From Blumeriella jaapii (taxonomy: Eukaryota; Ascomycota; Leotiomycetes; Helotiales; Drepanopezizaceae), in NCBI GenBank assembly GCA_009599575.1, contig VWND01000075.1:992001-1056000 (forward strand): a stretch of 64,000 bases of DNA, written 5' to 3'. Below are positions 45,026-56,700 of this stretch, one piece after another; position 1 is the stretch's first letter; each line of letters begins with the position of its first letter. The notes beneath the pieces are model-generated. The model was not told the origin of the DNA, made no database searches, and worked only from the letters and a program-made list of their open reading frames with translations. Position numbers and translations under genes: made by a program.

Positions 45026-46608
45026 ACAGTGAGCAGATGTTCTTCAAGAACCAATGACGGATACTAACTAACGTTATCAGCACCTCGGTCCCCACGCTGT
45101 TTATGCTGTAAGACATCGCGTCTCGTGCATCCATTTTCAATTGTCGGTTGCTTCAGGTGCGAGCACAGGCTCCACATGAGACGCACAGGACTATGATGGA
45201 CGGAATGGTAGATGGAATTTGGCAAATGGCACTTCTAGGGCTCGGGTGTTCTAGGGCCGACTGGACAAAAGTTTGGGCGGCTTTTCTTTTATATATCTAA
45301 ATTCACATTAGTATAAGCTCAACAATATGAATTTGGTGATTGGTCTTCTTACTCACTACACCCACCATTTTTGTGAATTCCAATTGTAGAAACCATGGGC
45401 AACTGTAAAGATGATGAATGGGGAATGGCAAGCTTCATCAGGCGAACATTGGGTTTGACGAATTTGGAGCAGAGCCTGAAAGAGATTAACCACCATGTGA
45501 TCGACGAAGAAGGTTTGTGAAGTAACAGTAGCAAGACATTCCAAACTCCTGGGGATTGGGCCTCGATTCGTACACGTCAATCTGCCTGGTGTTTCGAGTG
45601 CCTCAACAAAAAGTACAGGTGTTCAGATGAGTCGTGGGTGACGATGTACCTCGAAGCAGAGACCGGCGGCACCAACTGATTCTTATAGAATCCCACCCTT
45701 GCCCCAAACTACAGCTCAACTGCGGCTGGACCTTTTAGGACGAATTCTTGTCTTACCTGCGTCTCTCTGGAACGACAAACGGGGATACCAGGATGAGGGT
45801 CTGTTAGATCTCGGGATGGCTTAATGTCGTCCCCTGAGCGTATCCTGCCCATCGAATCCCGCTTCAACTCGGTGTTGAAAATGAAGGGTGCGGTAGCACA
45901 CGATTGATGCAACAAGAGGACAAGCTCCAGCTCAGATCTGACAGATCACCTTGAGATGAAGGAAGTTGTCTCCGCAGAAGGCCCTGAGCGACTAGCAACC
46001 TTGTGTGGTACTACGGGCCGCAACAGCTCTGCATCGCACGATGCCTGAGTGAAATCAAATCGGCAATCTCCGTGTGTTTGAGAGGGAGAAAGGCCGTGTA
46101 AGCTGCTGTGAGTGGTGATCGTTCACACGCGTGGTGATGATTGAATGTTGTCACTCTTTCCCGTATGGAAAACACGCGAAGCAAGATGGGGGTCAAAGTA
46201 CAACGCTAGTAGTGTACTCTCTCTGGAATAGTTGATGCATCGACAAATCATCTAATAAATTGATGCGGAGCAACCACTTGTTGCGGACAGTCTGGCGTGA
46301 AGCGTGGCGATGTGAAGCGGAATAACAAACGCAGTCTTTCGAAGAGGCCAGTGCCTGATTTCCACAGTGCTCTACCAGATGGAGAGATCAGGGTTAGCTA
46401 GTTGGTGGTAATCGCTTCGAGATGAACGGAGGGAAAGCAGAATGAGAAGCCAGGAGGTCAGTCAAGCCGGGGAGCTGTTAGCCGAGGCGCGATATCACGT
46501 GACAGATTTTGGCATGTCGTGACACGGGAAAAGACAACAAGGTGACAAAGTGTGAGATCAAAACCCGAATAACAATGTGTACAGAGTCGCAGTCAGCGAG
46601 AGATCCTC
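45026..46608. other. Intergenic, no gene supported
   Basis: About 1.6 kb. A possible extra exon of the preceding gene (after atcag at 45,080) is the only coding-like piece seen. No domain is recognisable elsewhere. Confidence 0.5.
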
Positions 46609-47000
46609 ATGGTCTGTGGAACAGAGAACCACACAATCTAAATCTTTTCTAGAATATCAACAATTGCAAAAGACATGTTATGGTCTACAAAACACAAAAC
46701 AACATCTTACTTTTTTGGGATGTTAACAGCTACAAAAGATAGGCGATGGTCTGTGGAACACAAACCGCAAACATCAACAACTGCAAACGATATGCTACAA
46801 ATTATGATTTGTGAAACACAAAATAGCACCTCATTATTTCTGGAAAATGAATAACTGCAAAATAGGTTATGGTCTGTGGAACACAAAACAGCACATTGTT
46901 CTATTCTCTAGAATATTAACAAATGTAAGAGATATGTTATGAACTGTGGAACACAAAACCCCCATTTCTTGTTTATTCAGTAGAAGGTTAATAAAGTACC
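46609..47000. repeat. Six-copy minisatellite, unit about 58-71 bp
   Basis: Diverged copies start at 46,609, 46,680, 46,746, 46,804, 46,869 and 46,939. Each opens with ATGGTCTGTGGAACACAAAA or a near variant. Each continues with a T-rich/ttctagaata piece and then ttaacaactgcaaaagatat. The spacing of 71, 66, 58, 65 and 70 bp shows small indels between copies. No coding frame runs through the array. Confidence 0.88.
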
Positions 47001-47934
47001 AAGTAGGTGGTGAAAGCAGACATACCATGGACTCCTGTGATCGTACTGGGAGCTCACCCAAGAGGAAGGTCGGGAACACACCGATGACCAATGGTAACTA
47101 TACTATCATGACACCTTTCTTCTCGGCGATTCGGATCTTTCTAGTGATTGTCACCATTTTGTGATGTGATCTTTGCACGGCAAAAGATAGTCGGATTGTC
47201 CGTGGGTTGGGTGGGAGATGAAATCAGACGGAACAAGCAGGCCTGTGGAATTTAGACGATGCCTGCAATGCACGATGTGTACAGTAGAGTAACATCTCTT
47301 CGGACAAGGAGATGGAGAAGGGGAGATCCTTCGGTGCCTCCGACTCACGGCAGGTTGTTGACATCGCTTACCTTCATTCCTCGCTTGGCTGACGGCGGAG
47401 CAGGCCGATCGAGACAGGGCTGGTCGACAGCCTCCTTCTGTTCTCTCACCGACCTTCCATACAGTACTGTACATACAGTCCGTACATACTCACGCTATCA
47501 AGGCGCAGTAACGACGAACCAACCTCTTGTTCTGGAGGTTGGCTCATGCAAGCCTACCCAATCTGCGGCCCAGCCCGGCCCGAACCGGTCAAGCTCTACA
47601 GGGAGCGCCCGTCTGGCAGGGCCACCATTGGTCTTGCACTCGGACAACTCACCGACGACGAGACCGCCCGCGTTTCTGCTTGGGCAAAGTAAGATTTTTT
47701 TTTTCGCGGAGCCGTCACACCTTCTTACAACATCGTCGTCTTCTTCTCCATTTCTCTTCATCGCCTTCGCGTCAGCATCGTTTTTTCTTTGCCTACCAAT
47801 GTGTCGACGAAGTCCCGCCAGCGAGCTGCGATTTGCCTGTTCTCCCCGACCTTGCCCCGGCTGATGTGCGGTCCAGCGTGCGAATCTCACTCTCGGTGCG
47901 ACCAGCGGCGGCGAGCGCTCGATCGTGATCCACG
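47001..47934. other. Intergenic and 5' leader of the BTB gene
   Basis: Contains a GTACT cluster (47,462-47,489) and a C/T-rich leader (about 47,690-47,930) ending in ccacgATGGC. Open frames here have no domain. Confidence 0.55.
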
Positions 47935-50900
47935 ATGGCGACGGCGACGGCGCCAGAAGTCCTGGTGTTTATGCCCAACGGCGATGTCACACTGAAGCTC
48001 ATGCGGCACGTCGTCTCGCGTCCGGCGGCGCTCGCAAAATCCAAGACAAAAGCTCCCTCGAAGGCGGCAGAGCCGGTGCTGGACGAGGACGCTGAGATCG
48101 AGGCCGCGCTGGGCATCGAGCTCGACCCCCCGAACGACGACGACAGCGTCGTGTACTATGCGCCGGACGCACCTGGGGCTGAAGACGGCCCCTTCTACCC
48201 ACCGACGCCGAGAGCGAGGGGGTCGGATGCGAGTCGTCGCGATCGCTCAGCGAGTCCGCCGGCCAGCTTCTGGGCGGCGCTGAAGAGGCAGGCGGCGCTG
48301 CTCAACGTGGATGCCGTCGCGATTGAGAACGACGACGATGCCGTGTCTGAGAATCCCGAGCCGGAGGAGGCCGATGCTGCGGAGGCTACGACGGAAGAGA
48401 ACATCGTGACGAGTCACGAGGTGCACTGTATTGTTTCCTCGCGCCATTTGATGCTATCTTCCCGCTACTTCGAGGCTGTCCTGGGCGGCGAGTTCAAGGA
48501 AGGTAAGATGCTGCGGGCAATGGGACACGTGGATATGCACTTTCTGGAGGATGATCTCGACAGCATGCTCATTCTGCTCAACATCATCCACGGGGCGAGT
48601 CGGAAGGTGCCGAGGAATCTGAGTACGGAGGACCTGAGCAAGCTTGCGATGCTGGTCAGCAAGTTCGGCATGCTTGAGGCCGTGGACTTCTTTTCGGACA
48701 CCTGGATCGACCACTTGCAGCGAGAGGGGCTGCCGAAGAGCTACAGTCGGGAGGTGCTGAAGATGCTGTACGTGTTTTGGGTCTTTGATCGCGAGAGGGA
48801 GTTTGGTGATATGACGAGGCTCGCCCAGAGGGAGGCGGATGAGACGATTGAGGAAGACGTCAAGAGGCTGGCGATTCCGAGAGGGATCGTCGATGCGATT
48901 ACAAGTGCCCGCGTGTCTGCCATTTCGAGTGCTGTTGCCATGGTCCACGGTCTCGTCACTAAATACATGGACGGGGCCGATCACTGCGATGCTGCGATCG
49001 ACGACGATTTACGATATGCTTGTGACGCCATGGTATTGGGCTCTCTGCTCAAGACGTCTCGCAAGATCGGGATCTGGCCCATGCCGGAAGCCCCTTTCCT
49101 GGGGAAGAAGTGGAGGGAGCTCGCGAAGAAGATCCGAGGCATCAAAGTACTGGATGTTTGCAACAAGACGAGCTCGAGGAGGTGGAATTCGCACGGCCCG
49201 TCGGGAAATGCGCATGGTATCGAAGATGAGATCGAGGAAGCTTTGAAGGGCATAGAGAAGGGACTCGATGGACTGAAGTTGAAGGACTTCTCCTCCAAGA
49301 GGTACGTTTCTTCCAGACAAGCGCTCTTGGGCTAGCTGTCTACTGACTTTAATAGTGAGGATTGTATACCTGTGTACGTGCCAGAGGTTCAAAAGCCAGA
49401 TGTGCCGCTTGCTGTGGTGGCTGCTCCCGTACCCCCCGTGGTAGATGTGCCTTCGAATGATGTGCTTGAACCACAAACAAACAGTGTGAAAGCACCTCAC
49501 TCTAATGGGTATCGCCCCCAGAAGGAGCATGTTGATGAGGCAGAATCGACGGAGTGTGAGGAGTTTCACGAGGCATCCAGTCCTTCTGAACACTTCGTCT
49601 CAACCGGAAACACCACACCAATGGACGACAAGAACCGCAATGATAGTTCGCCTACGTCTAAATCCTCCTCGACGATCGACCACACGCCAGAACAAAGGGC
49701 GCCGTGCTCGAATGGGCACGGCTTTCAGAAGGACCACCCTGATGCGGAACCGACGGAGTATCAAAAGTTCCATCTGCCATCTGCTCCTTCCAGCCCCATC
49801 GCATCAAACAAAAGGCCAGCGCCAATACAGCACATGCATCACGACGATGCTTCGGCTGCGTCTGAATCCACCCCAGCGATTGACAACAGGCGAGAGCGAG
49901 CCTCTTCGCCTCCCTCTCCCTCTCCCTCGCGGGAAAGGAAGTTTGAGCCTTCGAAATTGCAGCTCTCCCAAGGGCCGCAACAGAATAGAGGTCGAAGTCC
50001 CCCGAGAACGATATCTCGGGAGGAGACGCCTCGGCCTGAGATGCAGAAAGCAGCGAGAAACTCCTCCCCTTCTCTTTCTCCTGGCCCAAGCACGAGCGCC
50101 GCGATGCTTCTACGACCGACACGACAGTTATGCCGAAGTCGCAACAGTCCAGTGGTTTTCTACAGCAAGAAATACAAGCCCGAGACTCTTCGCCACGCAA
50201 CATTCTCCACGAAGGCTCGACACGGAAGCCTGTACCCGCGGAGAACCCGCAGCAAATCAGGCGCTCGAATGGCCATGCAGCAAGCACGGCGAATAGTCAA
50301 ACACATTCTTCTACGCACCCTTCATCTACGAATGGCTTCCTGCATTCACAAGCCAAATCCTCGCTACGAAACAGTACCTACGAGGCAGTCTTGCCGAAAC
50401 GCGCATCCATGTCCCCGCCAACCCGAAGCCCACAGACGAGTCCCAAAGAGGAGGCACTTCCTACGGGGCCTCAATCCAGCCGGCACGGGTCTTCCTTATC
50501 TTATTTCCCACCGCCGCAACAACAAGAAGCGCAAGGCCACAGAAATTCGCAGTCTTCACTTCGCACCGGCAGCCACGAAACCTCCATCTCGACGCCGAAA
50601 GCGACCATGACCGCTCCGCTTAGCCAGAACAACCTCTACAGCAGTCAGACCCCCACCGCAACCCAGAGCACGAGAAGAGCAGACAACACGCCTCTTCCGC
50701 CCTCGCCGAGAGAAGAGGGCCATACAGCCCGAGACAGCGCCATGTCGAAGCTGATGGCCGCTGAGAAGCACATCTCGCGCACTTCGCAACCCAGACCGGC
50801 GAACGGCACCAGCGGTGGCGTAAGGGAAGACGTGAAATCGCCCACCCCGCCCGTCGCGCGCGTGATCTCCATCGACGACGCGGCCAGTATCGAGGGCGTC

Positions 50901-51428
50901 TCTCTCCCCACGCCGGACTGGATGTCGGCTGCGCCCCCTGCAAACCACCACCACACGGCAACGAGCAGCAATCACCACCATCGCCACGAGGAGCGCAACG
51001 GCAAGTCGCCCGCGCGCATCCCGACGCAGATCCACCACCCGACGCCGACCCACACCCACGCGCTCCAGGAGGAGCGGAACGGCAACGGCAACGGCAAGCC
51101 CGCAGGGCAGACGCTCATCCCGACCGAGCGGGAACGGGACCGCGACAGGGACCGAGAGAGGGAGAGGGAGAGGGATAGGCGAGCTCAGCATGTCATCGCA
51201 GACCGCAAATCGCCGTCTCCGCCAGCCGTCGCGGTCGCCATGGCGGCCGTGAACAAGGGCCGGGAGCCGCGCGAGGTGACGGGGGGTAGGGAGAGCCCGC
51301 TAAAGCAGATGATGACGAGCGGGGACGAGGACGACGAGGCCGAGGGGGTGGATGTGTGGAGTCCGCCAAAGGAGGGGTTTCGGGTGAGGAAGGGAGGCAA
51401 GAAGATCTTTACGAATCGCTTCTCTTGA
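47935..51428 (+). CDS. BTB/POZ-domain protein with long disordered tail, frame break near 50.1 kb
   Basis: Exon 1 47935-49301 splices over 54 nt (branch tactgac) in frame to exon 2 from 49,356. Residues about 1-70 (PEVLVFMPNGDVTLKL) and 160-260 (EEVHCIVSSRHLML-type: HEVHCIVSSRHLMLSSRYFEA, VDMHFLEDDLDSMLILLNIIHG, LSKLAMLVSKFGMLEAV) form a fungal BTB/POZ fold with an acidic insert between its halves. BTB proteins form dimers or recruit cullin-3; the role here is unknown. The rest (exon 2) is disordered: Ser/Pro-rich, a repeated SNGYRPQKEHV / SNGHGFQKDHP unit, His-rich runs, and RERDRDRDRERERERDRR before a C-terminus ending GGKKIFTNRFS. At about 50,085-50,115 the reading frame jumps: upstream SPSLSPGP reads in one frame, downstream KHERRDASTTDTTVMPKSQQ in another, as if one base were missing (perhaps in ggccc). 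The final ORF runs to 51,428. Confidence 0.78.
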
Positions 51429-52043
51429 CGACCTGTCCTAGGTGAGGCGACTTTTCTTCCATTGAGATACCAGGAGGAGGCAGAAGGATAGGGCCTCCAA
51501 TAATGAGCGAGCAGTATCGAGGGACGACAGAGAGGAAGGGGAAGGGAGGGGGGGAGGCGAGCCCCCCAAAAATATATACATATATTTTTAGATGCGCGGG
51601 CGAAGAAGAACTTCCTTCCTTCTTCGTCCATCATTACCAAGGACCCGGATCTGGATTTAGATCTTGTACAGAAACGCCGAGCAGGGCAGGGCAAGAGCTG
51701 GGCCGGGATGGGAGGAAAGAGAACCCCCCCAAGATTTGACTTGACTCTCGACGACATGACATGACATGATGAGAACAACGACGTTACGGACAGGATGATT
51801 TGACGGCCGCCGCTCTGCTTTTGGTCGGTTGTAATGTACCTCTTTTCCAATTTTGCTTTTTTCTGTTGTTTTGGTTTAGCTGGTTGGTTGGTTTTGGGTT
51901 GTAGGTTGGGCTGTAGCGAAAAGCGAGCGCGTTAGCGAGTCAAAGAAGATAGCAGCATGTCAGTCTACATACAGTACAGTACAGTACAGTAAATGTACAA
52001 GCCAAGCGCCCTTTTTTTACACATTCTTAATATCTGTCTTTGT

Positions 52044-52045
<2 letters not shown>

Positions 52046-52100
<55 letters not shown>
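52046..52100. repeat. Homopolymer of 55 consecutive G
   Basis: An uninterrupted G run (C on the minus strand). Such runs can form G-quadruplexes and are prone to replication slippage and sequencing error, so the exact length should not be trusted. Confidence 0.95.
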
Positions 52101-52103
<3 letters not shown>

Positions 52104-52519
52104 AGAGTCGGTGGGAAGGGGCTTTCCGTTTCCGTTTCCATTCACATTCCCATTTTTGTTTCTATCCCTCTTGCTCGTGGTTCGAGGGGGAGGGCAAGGA
52201 GTCGGGGATTGGCAGAGCAGAGCAGAGCAGAGCAAATAAACCGAAAAACGATCATCCACCTCCCTCCTCCCTCCCTCCCTCCTTACCTACCTACCAACCT
52301 ACCCCACGCACCCGCCCACCTGTACCGTGTTGTCAACCGCTTGATTTGCAAATTCGTACGTGCGTGCGTATACAGTACCGTACATCATCCTACAGTACAT
52401 ACATACATACAGTACAATACAACAACAAAAGAGCGAGAGAGACAGAAAGGCGCCAGGAGGGGCCCAGAAAAGGGAGAAGGGAAGGCGGGGGTTAAGCGAG
52501 CGAGCTAGCTAAGGTACGG

Positions 52520-52569
52520 TACTTACTGTATCTGTGGTACTTACTGTATCTGTGGTACTTACTGTATAT
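52520..52569. repeat. 18-bp tandem repeat, 2.8 copies
   Basis: Unit tacttactgtatctgtgg at 52,520-52,537 and 52,538-52,555, and partly at 52,556-52,569. It contains the same TACTGTA string seen in the GTACT clusters. Confidence 0.9.
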
Positions 52570-53720
52570 GTTTCCCAACGAGTGAATGAGTACCTTCGCA
52601 AAAGAAATGCCTACTGTACTGTACCGGGTGGCTACCTACCTATCTAGCACCATTCTATATATATATATATATATTGATAAGTACAGTACATTCAGTATAT
52701 ACTTTGTTTGTACTTCTTTGGGACCATCGAGGGTCATTTTACAAATACCATGGCGAACTTTGCCGCCGGGCTGAAAAGAGCGGGCGGGCTCATTGGCTAT
52801 TTATTTCTCATATATATATATTTATATATTAAACTGCTTTCTCGAGGTTTTCTTTGTATGTAAAAATCCTCAGCTTGGCTCGTCTCTAATGCCCTAAGGA
52901 GGCTTGAGGTGGTGGTTATGCCTCTTTTAGACGTCAGATATCATCGTCAATTTCATTATCATTATCTAGCTAGTATCATCGTCTGTACTGTACTGTATCT
53001 ATCTATCTACCTCTTTTCAAGCAAGCAAGCAAGCAAGCAAGCATACATATACACGGATACCCATTTACTCACGTACGCATCACCGCTCTCTTTCTCTCTC
53101 TCACACACACACAAAAGCAGACCCTTGTTATTCACTCTGCGTCACATACACACATGCAGACATAGATACATACATACATCCATCCACGCCGCCCTTCCGC
53201 ACGCACGCACGCACGCCCGATCAGGTATATAGCAGAACACACCAAAGAAAGATCCATAAGGTAAGCATCATCCCATCTCATCCCATCCCATCTCATCCCA
53301 TCTCATCCCAAGCCATGCCATGCCATGCCATACCAGTCCACGTCTAGAACATGCCACCGATTTATCCCATCGCATTCATTGCATATACATCCCGTTTGGA
53401 TATCAATCAAATCAAATCAAACCAAATCAAATCAATCAATCAAACACACAAACGCTCGCTCGCTCGTCGGCTGCTTTTATTTCAGATCGTCGCTTTAATT
53501 AATGACCTCGCTCCCTTTGATTTCTCACTCCCTCTATATTCCTCGCTCGCACGCACACACGCTCACCCAATCGCCGTCGCATCATCATCGTCGCCCACTC
53601 ATTGCCATCTATAAAGCGAAAGAAGGAAAGAGAGATACACACTCCGCCTCCCGCTCGCCATCCTCTATCAACGCACAAGATACCGTCTATCAGAAAAAGC
53701 AGCGCATACGTGCATCTCAT

Positions 53721-56700
53721 CTAGCGTTCTCGCTGCACCAAATCCCACTCATACTATCCGCCATCATCAGATTAGCCGAGGCTCCTCTCAACAGAAAAAC
53801 AGACAGTGGGAGGAAGCAACCCCGCGCTTCCAAGAAAAGAAGAAAGAAAACTTACAACTCTGCCCTCCTCATCCCCCGTGTACACACACCCCGCCATCGG
53901 CTTCACACACGTGATAGCCGCCTCTCTTTTCCCGCTTCCGCTCCCGCTCCCGCTTCCGCTCCCGCTCACGGTGCGGCCCCTGCCGCTGCTCTCCCTCCCA
54001 CCCTTTCGCCCAGCTGAACCACTCAGACTGCCAACGGCCGTGTCGCGCCGCCCTCGCGTCTCGTCGCCCTCCAGCCGCTTGACGAGCTCGAGGCACCACT
54101 GGCCCTGTGGGCTCACGCCCTTGCGCCACACGTTCACCACGCCGTTGCGCTGGCCCGTAAAGCACAGCGCTTGTTCGACCCACTCGTTGCCCGTGCCTTC
54201 ATACCACGCGCAGGAGGCGATGTAATCGTCGTGGCTGTCGCACACGTTTTGCTCCAGCAGGAACTCGCCGTTGAGGGTGAAGAGAGTGACCTTCTGGCCG
54301 CGGCAGAGCAGCACGTCACCCGTGACGTCGTTAATCTTGGCGCACTCCACGAGGCCGCGGGAACTGGTCTGGGAGGATGAAAGTTTGCGTACGAACTCGA
54401 GGCGGTTGAGGTCCCAGAGGATGACGGTGCCGTCGTGGCTCGCGGACAGGAGGGTGGAGAAGGATTTCGAAACAGCGAGCACGTTGACCGGCGTCTTGTG
54501 ACCGAAGAGCGAGGAGCGGTAGGTCAGGTCTACCGATTTACCCGGAGATGTCTGCACAGTATGGGCCGAGATAACGCAATCTTCGCCAGCCGTGATGAGC
54601 AGTTGGGAGGACGCGAAAATGCAGAGGGATATCTGGCCTACGTGCAGGTTCTCGAAGAGGCCGGCGGTCTTACGCGAGTCGTTAAACTGGAAGCGGATGC
54701 TGTTGTCGGCAAAGCCCCACTCGAGGAACTTGTCATAGTTCGGGGGGAGGTTCAGGCGGAAGGCAGTGGCGCAAAGAAGGCGGTCGACTTTGGCTGAGTA
54801 TACGAGGTTGGAGACGCGTTCACCGGATTCATATAGTGGGAACGGGAGGCGGGTGAGGGCGTCCGCGGAGGTGTCGAGGCGACGGGGCTTGTTACGGGTA
54901 TCGTCGCGTGCTTGATGAGGCTTCGAGAAGACTTGGTGGGGGGTTTGGCCGAAGTTGTGGATGATGCCGATGGTGGCGAGACGTTCAATAGGATCGACGA
55001 TGTTGTCGAGGTCTTTGGCGCCGTGGTAGGAGAGGTGGTGGAAAACGTTGACGCTTTCAATGGCAGCCTCTCCTCGTTGTTTGCAACCGAAAATGAGATC
55101 GATCCATTGATGCAACTGTTTGCTCACGTGGGGGCTCTCCAAAGCCTCTCGGTGCTTAGCGATGAAGATCTTAGGATCTCCCTTGGCCCAGGGGGGGAGT
55201 TGAACTGTATCGATGCCGCCACCATCGCCCTGCCGCACACCAAAGTCATAGCCGTTGTTGTTAGTCAGGAACTCGGGCAGGTAGAAGAACTCGGGGATCA
55301 GTTCCCTGACATCAGTCATGTTGTTCTTCGAGGCAGACTGCCACGCCTTTTCGATGGAATAGAACAGCCTATCGGGATGATCAAAGCTTCCACCTTGAAG
55401 AAGCAGGTATGAATGCACGAATGGCTGAAGTCGAATGAGGTATGAAGTGACGATCATTGCGGACGAGTAATGCGTGCCGTAGTGGAACGCCGGCGTGTTG
55501 GCATCGCCCATCTCGGCAAAAGTTTTGTAGCGTTCAATGAACTCGGCTGCTCGAGAATTGTGCTGGGCACCCATGGGCTTCGACAGGTCTCGGAAAGTTG
55601 CAGGGTTGTCAAGATCTAACTCATCGCTCGTGTAGTCGGCCAGAACCCACGGGAAGACCGGGTACTGGGTGAGGTCGTTGAAGGTACGGCCGGCCATCGT
55701 GTTGACCAGCATCAAGTAATGGAAGTTTGATATCTCACCCTTGGCCCATCTACGCATAGCGGGGTTCCACGCCGAAGAATTGAAGATGTTACCGAACTTG
55801 GACCCAAACGTAGCCGGAGACTCTTCAGAAACCTTCAAAGCCTCCAATCGCCAACCATCTTCTGGATTAGGTAGGGAGGAGCTGCCTGTCGTATGCGGAG
55901 CTTTCGACGCGAGCTTATTGTAGAGATCGTCTCTCAATAGTGGCGAGACACTAGTGAGCAAGTAACTCCGACCGTCTGTGAATACTTCAATAGCCACGTC
56001 CCGGAATAGGAAGCGTCGCTTGGTGATGACGATCACGTCGTTCCATCTCCAGCTCCGAGCTTCCTGGTCTGCTCGAACGGCTGGTTCCGCCTTCGCAGGC
56101 TGAGCTCGCTTGTCGTTCGTCTTCTGGCCTGCAATCATCTGGAGATATGGATCTCTTTCCTCTTTCGGTGCTTGTAAGACGTTGACGATTTCGCCGTCAG
56201 ACCTCTGGAAGACGTTGTCGATGAGGTATAGAGAGTTCTTGCCGATAATCAGCAAGCCCTCACAAGCTTCGAGGCCAATGATCCGAGAAATATTGAAGAC
56301 TTGCTGGACCTGGTCGCCCGATTGCAAGCTACGCATGACTTTGCGATTCTTGTCCTCGTAAGTATCATTTTCACCAGGATCGTTGGGATCATCGACAAGC
56401 TCAAAGTCTTCTTCGGGTATCACACTCTCCTGGGAACCGTTTGATGTTTCATGGGGCGCATCTACTAAATTTTCGCTCGATAGGTCACTGGTTCCATCCA
56501 CAGCTCCCTCGTTGATGCTCATATTGGCGATTGCCGCCGATACGGGCGAAGTCAAAGTGGATGCTGAAATGACTTTATTGGTGTCGACCTTGGGTTTTCT
56601 GCTGGCATCCGTAACTCTGCGCTTCGGCAGATAATCGTAAGCGGGTACTTCTCTATCTGGCAGCATCCGCAACCTCATCCGATTCCGGCCTTCCGTTCGA

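Larger units (their letters stand above)
51429..53720. other. Convergent intergenic region rich in simple repeats
   Basis: About 2.3 kb between the 3' ends of the BTB and BEACH genes. It holds GTACT clusters (51,970-51,992 and 52,370-52,412), the G55 run and a 3-copy 18-mer. There are also TA, GCAA (53,021-53,041), catctcatcc-type (53,267-53,312) and (ATCAA)n-type (53,403-53,442) repeats. The open frames are translations of these repeats. No gene is seen. Confidence 0.65.

Noticed and set aside
47259..47864. 201-codon plus-strand frame upstream of the BTB gene
   Set aside because: Crosses a GTACT cluster and a T-rich leader; composition and lack of domain suggest 5' leader, not a gene.
51993..52508. 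171-codon frame with a poly-Gly run
   Set aside because: Poly-Gly is simply the G55 tract translated.
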